A stretch of 32,533 bases of DNA from assembly GCA_903924075.1 (NCBI GenBank), contig CAIYAG010000188.1, forward strand, positions 1-32,533. Reading direction: 5' to 3'. The notes under the pieces are model-generated. The model made no database searches, had not been told where the DNA came from, and saw nothing but the letters and a program-made list of their open reading frames with translations. A program made the position numbers and the translations under genes. The DNA is from an uncultured Bacteroidota bacterium (lineage in GTDB: Bacteria; Bacteroidota; Bacteroidia; Chitinophagales; Chitinophagaceae). Shown here piece after piece: positions 25,907-32,533 of the stretch (position 1 is the stretch's first letter; each line of letters begins with the position of its first letter).

Positions 25907-25943
25907 AAAAAAAGCGTCCCGATTTTATCTGGACGCTTTTTTT
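25907..25943. terminator. Bidirectional terminator between convergent genes
   Basis: AAAAAAAGCGTCC (25907-25919) and GGACGCTTTTTTT (25931-25943) are perfectly complementary around an 11-nt loop. The A-tract and T-tract flanks let it end transcripts from both the glycosyltransferases and the reverse-strand flippase. Confidence 0.92.
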
Positions 25944-25968
25944 ATTTGATATAGTAGTAGTTCAAATA

Positions 25969-27300
25969 TTATGAAATTTTACTAGAAATAAAGGACCGTA
26001 TTTCTTTGATTCCGATAGAAAGGGTATCGCTGAAATCGATCTTAATTGTTTTTTGAATATAGTAGTAGGAAATGATGATAGCATACAGCGTAGGAAATAT
26101 ATTGGTGATAGCTATTCCATAGACTGATTTAAAATAGAAGACCACTACAAAGTCTGCGATCAAATTAATAACAAGCATCACAAGTAGTTTATAGAAGTTT
26201 ATCTCAGGTTTATTGATGACGTCAAGGGTAATTGCAAAAAATCGATCCGCAGGAAATAAAAGAGATAAAAGTATTAGGATTCGAAACAGATTCGGCGCTT
26301 CTGTTGTAACATATTTTTGCCCCCCGATCAATGCGATCAAAGGTTCTGCGAAGATTAATGATACTATTGCTACTCCAATGAAAATTGTAGTTAGAATACC
26401 AATAATCTTTTTCAGTGTAAAAACCATTTTATCTTGTTCATTATTATTATAGAACCCAGACAGGAGCGGCATTCCAGAGCCTGCAATGCTATAAAGTGGG
26501 ATCTCAATGATTTGCATCAATTTTGATCCGATATTAAAAACGGCTACTGATGCTGGGCCGAAAAAGTAATCCAGGAAAAAAGTGTTCGTGAAACTAAATA
26601 AATTGGCACTCAAGCTACTTCCCATGCTGTACTTCCCAAAATGATACATTTCAAGGACTCCTTTTTTAGTTGCGTCTTTAATCATGGAAACCTTCGACCA
26701 GCCAATGATCAATACCACAATACTGACAAAGACATTACATAATATATAAGAAACAATGATCGTGTTTAAAGTTGTTTCTTTTAGAAATATTAAGGCAACG
26801 ATAGTTCCTGTAAACAATACCTGGTTCAATAATCTGATCCTTAGTAAAAGGTCAAATCTTTTTTCAGACTGTAATACAATGCCAGCAATGAAAAATGGCA
26901 GCGTTGAAACAATGATCAGTGAGAAATATTTGTTGAGGAGGTCTAAAGTAATATTATCAGTGTTGTGGTAAAATATAAAGGAAACTAAATTCGCAAACAC
27001 TAAGACTGCAATGATCAAGATCGTTAAGATCCAGGTAGAGCCTATTACTTCTGCAGCACGTTTTTCATCAGAACCTGAATAATATTTGATAAATGCCGTT
27101 GTCATAAAGCCAGATTTAACGGTATCTATTAAATTGATCAGCGTAAATAAGAAAATATAAATACCGGCATCAGTTGGCGTCAAAGCCCGATACAAAAGCG
27201 ATAGCGTTACAATTCCGAATAATGACATGGAACCATTTAACAGTAATGACTGAAAATGGATATTTTTAAATATAGAGATTGCTTTTTTTATTAAAGACAT
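25969..27300 (-). CDS. Polysaccharide flippase (Wzx-like, MOP superfamily)
   Basis: A 443-residue integral membrane protein with about 12-14 hydrophobic helices. NGSMSLFGIVTLSLLYRALT at the N-terminus is typical of oligosaccharide flippases, as is the later helix pair around IEIPLYSIAGSGMPLLS. It would move lipid-linked glycan units across the inner membrane. It lies 28 bp after the CE4 deacetylase on the same strand, so the two form an operon read from right to left. No polymerase (Wzy) is visible in this window, so the wider glycan locus may be incomplete here or elsewhere. Confidence 0.82.
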   Translation of the reverse strand: MSLIKKAISIFKNIHFQSLLLNGSMSLFGIVTLSLLYRALTPTDAGIYIFLFTLINLIDTVKSGFMTTAFIKYYSGSDEKRAAEVIGSTWILTILIIAVLVFANLVSFIFYHNTDNITLDLLNKYFSLIIVSTLPFFIAGIVLQSEKRFDLLLRIRLLNQVLFTGTIVALIFLKETTLNTIIVSYILCNVFVSIVVLIIGWSKVSMIKDATKKGVLEMYHFGKYSMGSSLSANLFSFTNTFFLDYFFGPASVAVFNIGSKLMQIIEIPLYSIAGSGMPLLSGFYNNNEQDKMVFTLKKIIGILTTIFIGVAIVSLIFAEPLIALIGGQKYVTTEAPNLFRILILLSLLFPADRFFAITLDVINKPEINFYKLLVMLVINLIADFVVVFYFKSVYGIAITNIFPTLYAIIISYYYIQKTIKIDFSDTLSIGIKEIRSFISSKIS

Positions 27301-27328
27301 ATGGGATTATAATTTGAAGATAATTTGA

Positions 27329-28045
27329 TTAAGCAGGGATCTCGAAATTTATCTGATCTAGGCTTACAAAGGAATAACCCTCTTTCTTTAATTCAGTAAC
27401 AACTATTTTTACGGTCTCTAAAGTTTTACTATTCCATCTTCTAATGATTCCCCATAATTTATTTGCATTTGAATCATGCATTAAAATGATCCCTTTTTTC
27501 TCAGCTCTGATCAATTTTAAATAATGCTCCGCACATTTTATTGCAGCATCCTTATCAAATTTGCTCCAAAACCACCAGTCCGATCCATCAATATGCCAAC
27601 CAATTGGGCCAATATAGTTAAGGTCTGTTTTTAGATCCTTGTTCAATTGTTTACTCATTTCTGCATTCCACCTTCCAAACGGAGGTCTGAAATAAATGTT
27701 CTGGTTAGTAACGTAATCTTTAATTAAATGTTCCGTAACCGCTAGCTCAGGTGCAAGATTCTTACCCTTGCTAAATGCGCGATTCATATCAGGATGATTG
27801 GTAGTGTGATGTCCAATGATATGGCCCAGATCTTTTACCTGTTTTACAATTTCTGGATATTTCTTTATGTACTTACCAACCATGAAAAATGTGGCCACTA
27901 TGCCCTCGTCATGTAAATATTGGGCAAGTTCAAGGGTTTTTGGCCCTTTATTCTTAAATGAAGGTTGCCCGGGTCCATCATCAAATGTGAAGCAAACCGT
28001 TTTATCTGGTAGTGTGGATCCTATTAAGATGTTTTCTGCTAACAT
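27329..28045 (-). CDS. Polysaccharide deacetylase (CE4, NodB-like)
   Basis: A 238-residue NodB-type deacetylase that would remove N- or O-acetyl groups from a sugar polymer or lipid-linked glycan. Motifs in order: FTFDDGP (catalytic base D22, metal ligand D23), HHTTNHP (metal ligands H80 and H84), RPPFG (120-124) and ILMHD (catalytic H190). All key residues are intact. There is no signal peptide or transmembrane helix, so it seems cytoplasmic and may act on precursors before flipping, which fits the adjacent flippase. Its promoter should lie in the divergent gap shared with the TetR gene. Confidence 0.88.
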   Translation of the reverse strand: MLAENILIGSTLPDKTVCFTFDDGPGQPSFKNKGPKTLELAQYLHDEGIVATFFMVGKYIKKYPEIVKQVKDLGHIIGHHTTNHPDMNRAFSKGKNLAPELAVTEHLIKDYVTNQNIYFRPPFGRWNAEMSKQLNKDLKTDLNYIGPIGWHIDGSDWWFWSKFDKDAAIKCAEHYLKLIRAEKKGIILMHDSNANKLWGIIRRWNSKTLETVKIVVTELKKEGYSFVSLDQINFEIPA

Positions 28046-28229
28046 TTGTGTTTTTTAAAGAGGGTCTGTTAACCCAAATTGTAATAATTACCCTTTTATA
28101 ACTAAGCAGTCTAAGGTAAACCTTTTTCAACTATCCATTTAAACGCAATAGTGGCATGAATAGGTATATGTATCTGCTTAATTTTTTAAAAATGAGCGAA
28201 TTATTTATTTGGAACTGAATGGAAAATAG

Positions 28230-28259
28230 TTGGTTGAATAACATTTATTATTACTTTTG
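28230..28259 (+). promoter_or_regulatory. Promoter of the TetR-exporter operon
   Basis: TTG at 28230-28232 and TACTTTTG at 28252-28259, an exact TAnnTTTG, are separated by 19 bp, the consensus arrangement in Bacteroidota. Transcription would start near 28266, giving a very short leader of about 14 nt. Confidence 0.7.
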
Positions 28260-28275
28260 TTAACCATTTGGTTAA
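28260..28275. promoter_or_regulatory. Perfect palindrome, likely TetR operator
   Basis: TTAACCA-TT-TGGTTAA is a perfect 7-bp dyad that abuts the -7 element and covers the predicted transcription start of the TetR gene. A repressor bound there would block its own promoter and the downstream exporter genes, the usual TetR autoregulation. Only half-site-like sequences (TTAACC at 28069-28074) lie on the divergent side. Confidence 0.7.
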
Positions 28276-28279
28276 TTAT

Positions 28280-28897
28280 ATGGCAAAAAAGGGAAAAGAT
28301 ACTAATACAGAAGAAAAGATATTAAATGCGGCAAGGCAAGTTTTTATAGAAAAAGGTCTTTCTGGAGCGAGGATGCAGGACATTGCGGATAAAGCTGAGA
28401 TCAATAAAGCAATGCTTCATTATTATTTTAAAAATAAGGAAATGCTGTTTAAACTGATTTTTCAAGAAACCGCTGGAAAGCTATTTCCTCATTTTGAAAA
28501 GCTAATGGATTCTGATCTGAATTTCTTTGATAAAATCCGTTCCATAGTTGCCAGTTATATTGATGTGATCATTCAAAACCCTTATATACCATTGTTTGTA
28601 ATGAATGAAATGAACAAAAACCCTGAAATTGGAATGAAGACATTTTTTGAAGCACAAAAGCCCGGGTTCGTTAAAAAATTTCGACAAGCTATAGAAAATA
28701 GTATCGAAATGGGTTTGATTGAACCAATAAACCCCATTCATTTAATAATGAATATGTTTTCGATGTGTGCTTTCCCATTTATAGCAAAACCCATGATTAA
28801 AATACTAACAGGGGTAGAAGAGGAACAATTCAGAAACCTAATGGAGCAACGCAAGGTTTTAGTAGCTGAGTTTATCATCAATTCAATTAAAAAATAA
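28280..28897 (+). CDS. TetR-family transcriptional repressor
   Basis: A 205-residue repressor with an N-terminal TetR helix-turn-helix (about residues 9-55): EEKILNAARQVFIEKGL, then DIADKAEINKAMLHYYFKNK. The C-terminal ligand-binding domain is variable, as usual. It probably represses the TolC-HlyD-ABC exporter that follows 7 bp downstream and responds to a compound exported by it. The start is the ATG at 28280; a TTG at 28268 lies inside the operator palindrome and was rejected. Confidence 0.92.
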   Translation: MAKKGKDTNTEEKILNAARQVFIEKGLSGARMQDIADKAEINKAMLHYYFKNKEMLFKLIFQETAGKLFPHFEKLMDSDLNFFDKIRSIVASYIDVIIQNPYIPLFVMNEMNKNPEIGMKTFFEAQKPGFVKKFRQAIENSIEMGLIEPINPIHLIMNMFSMCAFPFIAKPMIKILTGVEEEQFRNLMEQRKVLVAEFIINSIKK

Positions 28898-28904
28898 TTT
28901 TTTT

Positions 28905-30197
28905 ATGTATAAATTAACTAAATGGTTAATTGTATTATCTGGATTTTTAAGCGTATCAATTAACCCAGTTCGATCAAGCGCCCAGGGTACCATTACTTCG
29001 CTTAATTTAGAGAAGGCTTACCAGCTGGCAAGGGCAAATTATCCATTGATCAGACAAAAAGATCTGATCAGTAAATCTGCTTTCTTAACGATAGAAAATA
29101 TCAATACCGCATATTTGCCTCAGATCAGTGTGAATGGTCAGGCAAGCTATCAGTCTGATGTAACTAGTATTACAATTCCAGTTCCAGGTATTACAATTGC
29201 CCCCTTAAGTAAAGACCAATATAAATTCTGGGGTGAATTGAATCAGTTGATTTATGATGGTGGTATGGTAAAAAATCAAAAGGAATTACAAGAACGTTCT
29301 GTATTAGTAGATGATCAGAAACTGGAGGTGGAATTGTATAAATTGAAAGACAGGATCAATCAATTGTATTTAGGGGTGCTTCTATTAGATGCTCAGTATG
29401 CACAAACAAATTTAGCTAGGGAGAATATTCAAATCGGACTAAAAACGGTAAATGCGCAACTGGCAAACGGAACGGTATTTAAATCTTCTGTACTTGTTTT
29501 AGAAGCACAATTACTTCAGACAGATCAAAAAGTGGTGGAACTTACATCAAACAAACACTCCTTACTGCGGGTTTTAGAATTATTCCTTCATGAATCGATC
29601 AGCGATGATGTACAATTAGAAAAACCAATTATTTCTGAACAACTAGATACTACCATTGCGAGACCTGAGTTGAAACTATATGCTTATCAAGATAGCTTTT
29701 GGCATACCCAAAACCAAATGGTAAGTGCAAAGTCCAATCCCAAGCTCAGTTTATTTGCCCAAGGTGGATATGGAAAACCAGGTTTGAATATGTTGAATAA
29801 TAATTTTGCCCTTTTTGGAATTGGAGGGATACGCTTAAACTGGTCGCTCAGCAATTTATATACCAATAAGAGAGAACATCAGATCATCGAATTGAATCAG
29901 AAAATAAACGATGTACAAAAAGATGTATTTGTTTTCAATACCAATACTCAATTATCTCAACAATTGGAAGAGATAAAAAAATTAAGAGAGATTTCAAACA
30001 TTGATGCTAAAATTGTAGCAGTTAGGGCAAACATCACGGCAGCTTCAAAAGCTCAATTAGAAAATGGAGTGATCAATTCAAATGATTATCTCCGAGAGAT
30101 CAATGCTGAAGACCAGACTAAAAGCAGTTATATACTGCATCAGATTCAATTATTACAAGCCAAAATTAATTACCAGAATATTAAAGGAAATCAATAA
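28905..30197 (+). CDS. TolC-like outer-membrane efflux protein
   Basis: A 430-residue protein with a signal peptide (to about residue 27, SSAQ) and the repeated helical pattern of outer-membrane efflux proteins, such as LNLEKAYQLARANYPLIRQKDLI near the start and SNDYLREINAEDQTKS in the second half. It would form the outer-membrane duct of the exporter. It follows the TetR gene by 7 bp and precedes the periplasmic adaptor by 10 bp. The substrate is unknown. Confidence 0.85.
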   Translation: MYKLTKWLIVLSGFLSVSINPVRSSAQGTITSLNLEKAYQLARANYPLIRQKDLISKSAFLTIENINTAYLPQISVNGQASYQSDVTSITIPVPGITIAPLSKDQYKFWGELNQLIYDGGMVKNQKELQERSVLVDDQKLEVELYKLKDRINQLYLGVLLLDAQYAQTNLARENIQIGLKTVNAQLANGTVFKSSVLVLEAQLLQTDQKVVELTSNKHSLLRVLELFLHESISDDVQLEKPIISEQLDTTIARPELKLYAYQDSFWHTQNQMVSAKSNPKLSLFAQGGYGKPGLNMLNNNFALFGIGGIRLNWSLSNLYTNKREHQIIELNQKINDVQKDVFVFNTNTQLSQQLEEIKKLREISNIDAKIVAVRANITAASKAQLENGVINSNDYLREINAEDQTKSSYILHQIQLLQAKINYQNIKGNQ

Positions 30198-30207
30198 AAA
30201 TTATTTT

Positions 30208-31149
30208 ATGAATCTTAAAAATTTCATTTTTGCAGTTTCGAGTTTTACACTCTTTAGTGCATGTGGTTCCAGTCAATTGCAACACGATGCTGCGGGTATT
30301 TTTGAAGCAGATGAAGTAATTGTGTCATCTGAAGTAGGAGGCAAGATTTTGCAATTCAAAATTAATGAGGGCGACCAATTAAAAAAAGATAGCCTGGTAG
30401 CATTGATCGATGCGTTACCTGTGAGCTTGCAGCAACAACAATTAGAAGCTTCAGTAAATGCCCTTTCTGAAAAAACACAAAATGTGGAACCACAGATCAA
30501 ACTGTTGAAAGACCAGATCTCTGTTCAAGAAACACAGTTGGCAAATCTGCAACATGAGAAAGCCCGTATAGAAGCACTCATTAAAGCCGACGCTGCAACT
30601 ACCAAACAGTTAGATGATATTAATTTTCAAATAGAATCTACAAAAAAACAAATAACTGTGACGCAACAACAAATTGCAGTTCAGGTAAATAATGTGCAAA
30701 CTCAGAACAGATCTATTTTAAGCGAAAAAGCACCACTTCGCAAACAGATCGACCAATTGAAAGATAAAGAGCAGCGTTCAAGTATCATGAATCCAGTGAA
30801 TGGAACCGTACTTACAAAATATGCCATGGAGGGAGAAATTACCAGTGCAGGGAAGGCATTATATAAAGTAGCGGATTTAAGTAGTTTGATTTTGAGATCC
30901 TATATCAGCGGCACACAATTGCCTGAAATCAAACTCGGTCAGTCTGTAAAAGTTTTTATTGATGCGGGAGAAAAAAAGTATAAAGAGTATGTGGGCACCA
31001 TCACCATGATCTCTGATAAAGCTGAGTTTACCCCAAAGACCATTCAAACAAAAGATGAACGAGCTAATTTGGTTTATGCTGTTAAGGTAGTAGTGAAAAA
31101 TGATGGGTTCTTGAAAATAGGCATGTATGGTGAAATCCAATTCAAATAA
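30208..31149 (+). CDS. HlyD/membrane-fusion-type adaptor, predicted lipoprotein
   Basis: A 313-residue periplasmic adaptor. The lipobox LFSAC (about C19) points to lipid anchoring. A lipoyl-like half motif VSSEVGGKILQFKINEGDQL (about 40-60) is followed by a long coiled coil (about 75-180) and the second half with MNPVNGTVLTKYAMEGE. It should bridge the inner-membrane ABC part and the TolC-like duct, as YbhG does. The ATG at 30208 is preferred over a longer frame that overlaps the TolC gene. The ABC gene starts 1 nt after its stop codon. Confidence 0.87.
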   Translation: MNLKNFIFAVSSFTLFSACGSSQLQHDAAGIFEADEVIVSSEVGGKILQFKINEGDQLKKDSLVALIDALPVSLQQQQLEASVNALSEKTQNVEPQIKLLKDQISVQETQLANLQHEKARIEALIKADAATTKQLDDINFQIESTKKQITVTQQQIAVQVNNVQTQNRSILSEKAPLRKQIDQLKDKEQRSSIMNPVNGTVLTKYAMEGEITSAGKALYKVADLSSLILRSYISGTQLPEIKLGQSVKVFIDAGEKKYKEYVGTITMISDKAEFTPKTIQTKDERANLVYAVKVVVKNDGFLKIGMYGEIQFK

Positions 31150-31150
31150 T

Positions 31151-32080
31151 ATGTCTGCAGTAATTGTCGAAAATATTATCAAAAAATACAAGGTTGAAAA
31201 ATCTGAAGTAGTTGCAATCAAAGGGGTATCCTTTGAAGTTGCAAAAGGAGAACTATTTGGAATTGTTGGTCCGGATGGAGCAGGTAAAACAAGCCTATTT
31301 AGGGTACTCACCACCTTGTTATTGGCTGATAGTGGAACTGCAAAAGTGGAGGGCTATGATGTAGTCAAAGATTATAAAGCCATTAGGAAAATGATCGGAT
31401 ATATGCCTGGTAAATTCTCATTGTATCAGGATCTATCGGTTGAAGAAAATCTTGATTTTTTTGCCACCATATTTAATACAAGTATCTCAGAGAATTACGA
31501 GTTGATCAAAGATATCTATCAGCAAATTGAACCATTTAAGAAGAGAAGAGCAGGCAAATTGTCGGGAGGCATGAAACAGAAATTGGCGCTATGCTGTGCC
31601 TTGATCCATAAACCTTCGGTTCTATTTTTAGATGAACCCACAACAGGGGTGGATGCGGTTTCAAGAAAGGAGTTTTGGGATATGTTGCAACGATTAAAGC
31701 AACAAGGAATTAGTATTCTAGTTTCTACACCTTATATGGATGAAGCCAGTATGTGCGACCGAGTAGCATTGATGCAAAATGGTGAAATATTGGCAATCGA
31801 TAAACCCTCTGCCATTAATGATAGGTTCTCAAAACCACTTTGGGCTGTTCAATCCACTAACATGTTTGCCTTACTTAAATCCTTAAAGCACTGGGACGAG
31901 GTAGAATCCTGTTATTCTTTCGGAGAATTCTACCATGTGGTAATGAAATCTGATGCAATGGGTGCCAATGAAATAGATCAGTTTTTAAGGCATAATCAAT
32001 TTCAAGAAATAGTGGTCAAGAAAATCAATGCCAATATCGAAGATTCGTTCATGGCTTTAATGAATACATCCAATGAGTAA
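31151..32080 (+). CDS. ABC transporter ATPase (first of two)
   Basis: A 309-residue ATPase of the YbhF/drug-export type. Walker A is GPDGAGKTS (40-48), the signature is LSGGMKQKLALCC, and Walker B is VLFLDEPTTGVD. A C-terminal extension (about 225-309) is typical of exporters in this family. The ATG at 31151 is preferred because the longer frame runs back into the HlyD gene. Its last codons overlap the start of the next ATPase by 8 nt, indicating translational coupling. Confidence 0.92.
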   Translation: MSAVIVENIIKKYKVEKSEVVAIKGVSFEVAKGELFGIVGPDGAGKTSLFRVLTTLLLADSGTAKVEGYDVVKDYKAIRKMIGYMPGKFSLYQDLSVEENLDFFATIFNTSISENYELIKDIYQQIEPFKKRRAGKLSGGMKQKLALCCALIHKPSVLFLDEPTTGVDAVSRKEFWDMLQRLKQQGISILVSTPYMDEASMCDRVALMQNGEILAIDKPSAINDRFSKPLWAVQSTNMFALLKSLKHWDEVESCYSFGEFYHVVMKSDAMGANEIDQFLRHNQFQEIVVKKINANIEDSFMALMNTSNE

Positions 32081-32533
32081 AGAAAAAGTAATCATTGCCG
32101 AGGGGCTCACAAAGCGATTTGCTGATTTTATAGCAGTCGACCATATTTCATTTGAAGTATCCAAGGGTGAAATTTTTGGATTCTTAGGTGCTAATGGTGC
32201 AGGTAAAACTACAGCCATGCGTATGCTCTGCGGTTTGTCGATACCAAGTTCAGGAAAAGCAATAGTTGCGGGCTATGATGTTTATAAAGAAACAGAAAAT
32301 ATCAAAAAAAGTATTGGATATATGAGTCAGAAATTCTCCTTATATGAGGATCTGACCATCAAAGAAAATATACGATTTTATGGGGGTATTTATGGTTTAA
32401 CAAAAAAACAAATACAAGATAAAACAAGTTATCTGGTTGAACATTTGCATTTACAAAACCACCAAAATAGCCTTGTAAAGTCATTACCCTTGGGCTGGAA
32501 ACAAAAGCTAGCTTTTTCTGTGGCAATAGTACA
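32073..32533 (+). CDS. ABC transporter ATPase (second), incomplete at the window end
   Basis: The first 153 codons of a second ATPase start at the ATG at 32073 and run off the window. Walker A is GANGAGKTT, followed by GYMSQKFSLYEDLTIKEN. The signature position reads LPLGWKQKLAFSVA in place of LSGG, as in the second ATPase of YbhF/RbbA-like systems. In E. coli YbhF the two ATPase domains lie in one protein; here they are separate genes. The permease genes should follow beyond the window. Confidence 0.9.
   Translation, partial: MSKEKVIIAEGLTKRFADFIAVDHISFEVSKGEIFGFLGANGAGKTTAMRMLCGLSIPSSGKAIVAGYDVYKETENIKKSIGYMSQKFSLYEDLTIKENIRFYGGIYGLTKKQIQDKTSYLVEHLHLQNHQNSLVKSLPLGWKQKLAFSVAIV

Noticed and set aside
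28268-28279. TTG start for the TetR gene
   Set aside because: It lies within the operator palindrome and at the predicted transcription start; the ATG at 28280 is standard.
30877-31314. Reverse-strand reading frame of 145 residues
   Set aside because: It overlaps the end of the HlyD-like gene and the start of the first ABC ATPase, both strongly supported on the other strand.
1-32533. CRISPR array or tRNA/rRNA genes
   Set aside because: No regularly spaced repeats and no tRNA- or rRNA-like sequence were recognised on either strand.

Overview
The window is low-GC DNA from a Bacteroidota bacterium, probably of the Chitinophagaceae. This is inferred from AT-rich starts without Shine-Dalgarno sequences, promoter candidates of the Bacteroidota type (TTG, about 19 bp, TAnnTTTG), and lineage-typical families: DUF5723-OmpA fusions, DUF6515, membrane-anchored AraC regulators and many outer-membrane barrels. 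No rRNA, tRNA or CRISPR array was seen. The genus is not assigned.

Left edge (1-553): a cut-off reverse-strand fragment of what looks like a DUF4239 membrane protein abuts IS-like end sequence. A short gene-free stretch follows. 

Region A (554-21682): a membrane-embedded AraC-type regulator precedes 18 same-strand genes with no intergenic gap above about 50 bp, so possibly one transcript of about 20 kb. It holds three Cys-type S1 sulfatases (4987, 8867, 12769), a GH5-type glycosidase (19569), an AqpZ water channel, two OmpA-domain proteins, a DUF481 protein, several outer-membrane barrel proteins and small exported or membrane proteins (DUF6515, DUF2541-like, DUF502, HdeD/DUF308-like). Barrels recur close to the hydrolases, but there is no SusC/SusD pair and no sulfatase-maturation enzyme here. 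Between the regulator and the first gene lies an exact 19-bp direct repeat with a 21-bp period that overlaps a promoter, a plausible AraC-family operator.

Region B (21812-23874): a compact cassette of a sulfide:quinone oxidoreductase-like flavoprotein, a single-cysteine TusE/DsrC protein and a DsrE2-like protein. It is preceded by two inverted repeats and closed by a strong terminator. It looks like a sulfide-oxidation and sulfur-carrier module.

Region C (24164-28045): two tandem paralogous family-2 glycosyltransferases converge, across a bidirectional terminator, on a reverse-strand pair of a polysaccharide flippase and a CE4 deacetylase. This suggests surface-glycan synthesis or modification.

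Region D (28230-32533, running off the end): a TetR regulator with a perfect palindrome over its own transcription start, followed by TolC-like, HlyD-like lipoprotein and two ABC ATPase genes. This is a YbhFSR-like tripartite exporter; the permeases should lie beyond the window.
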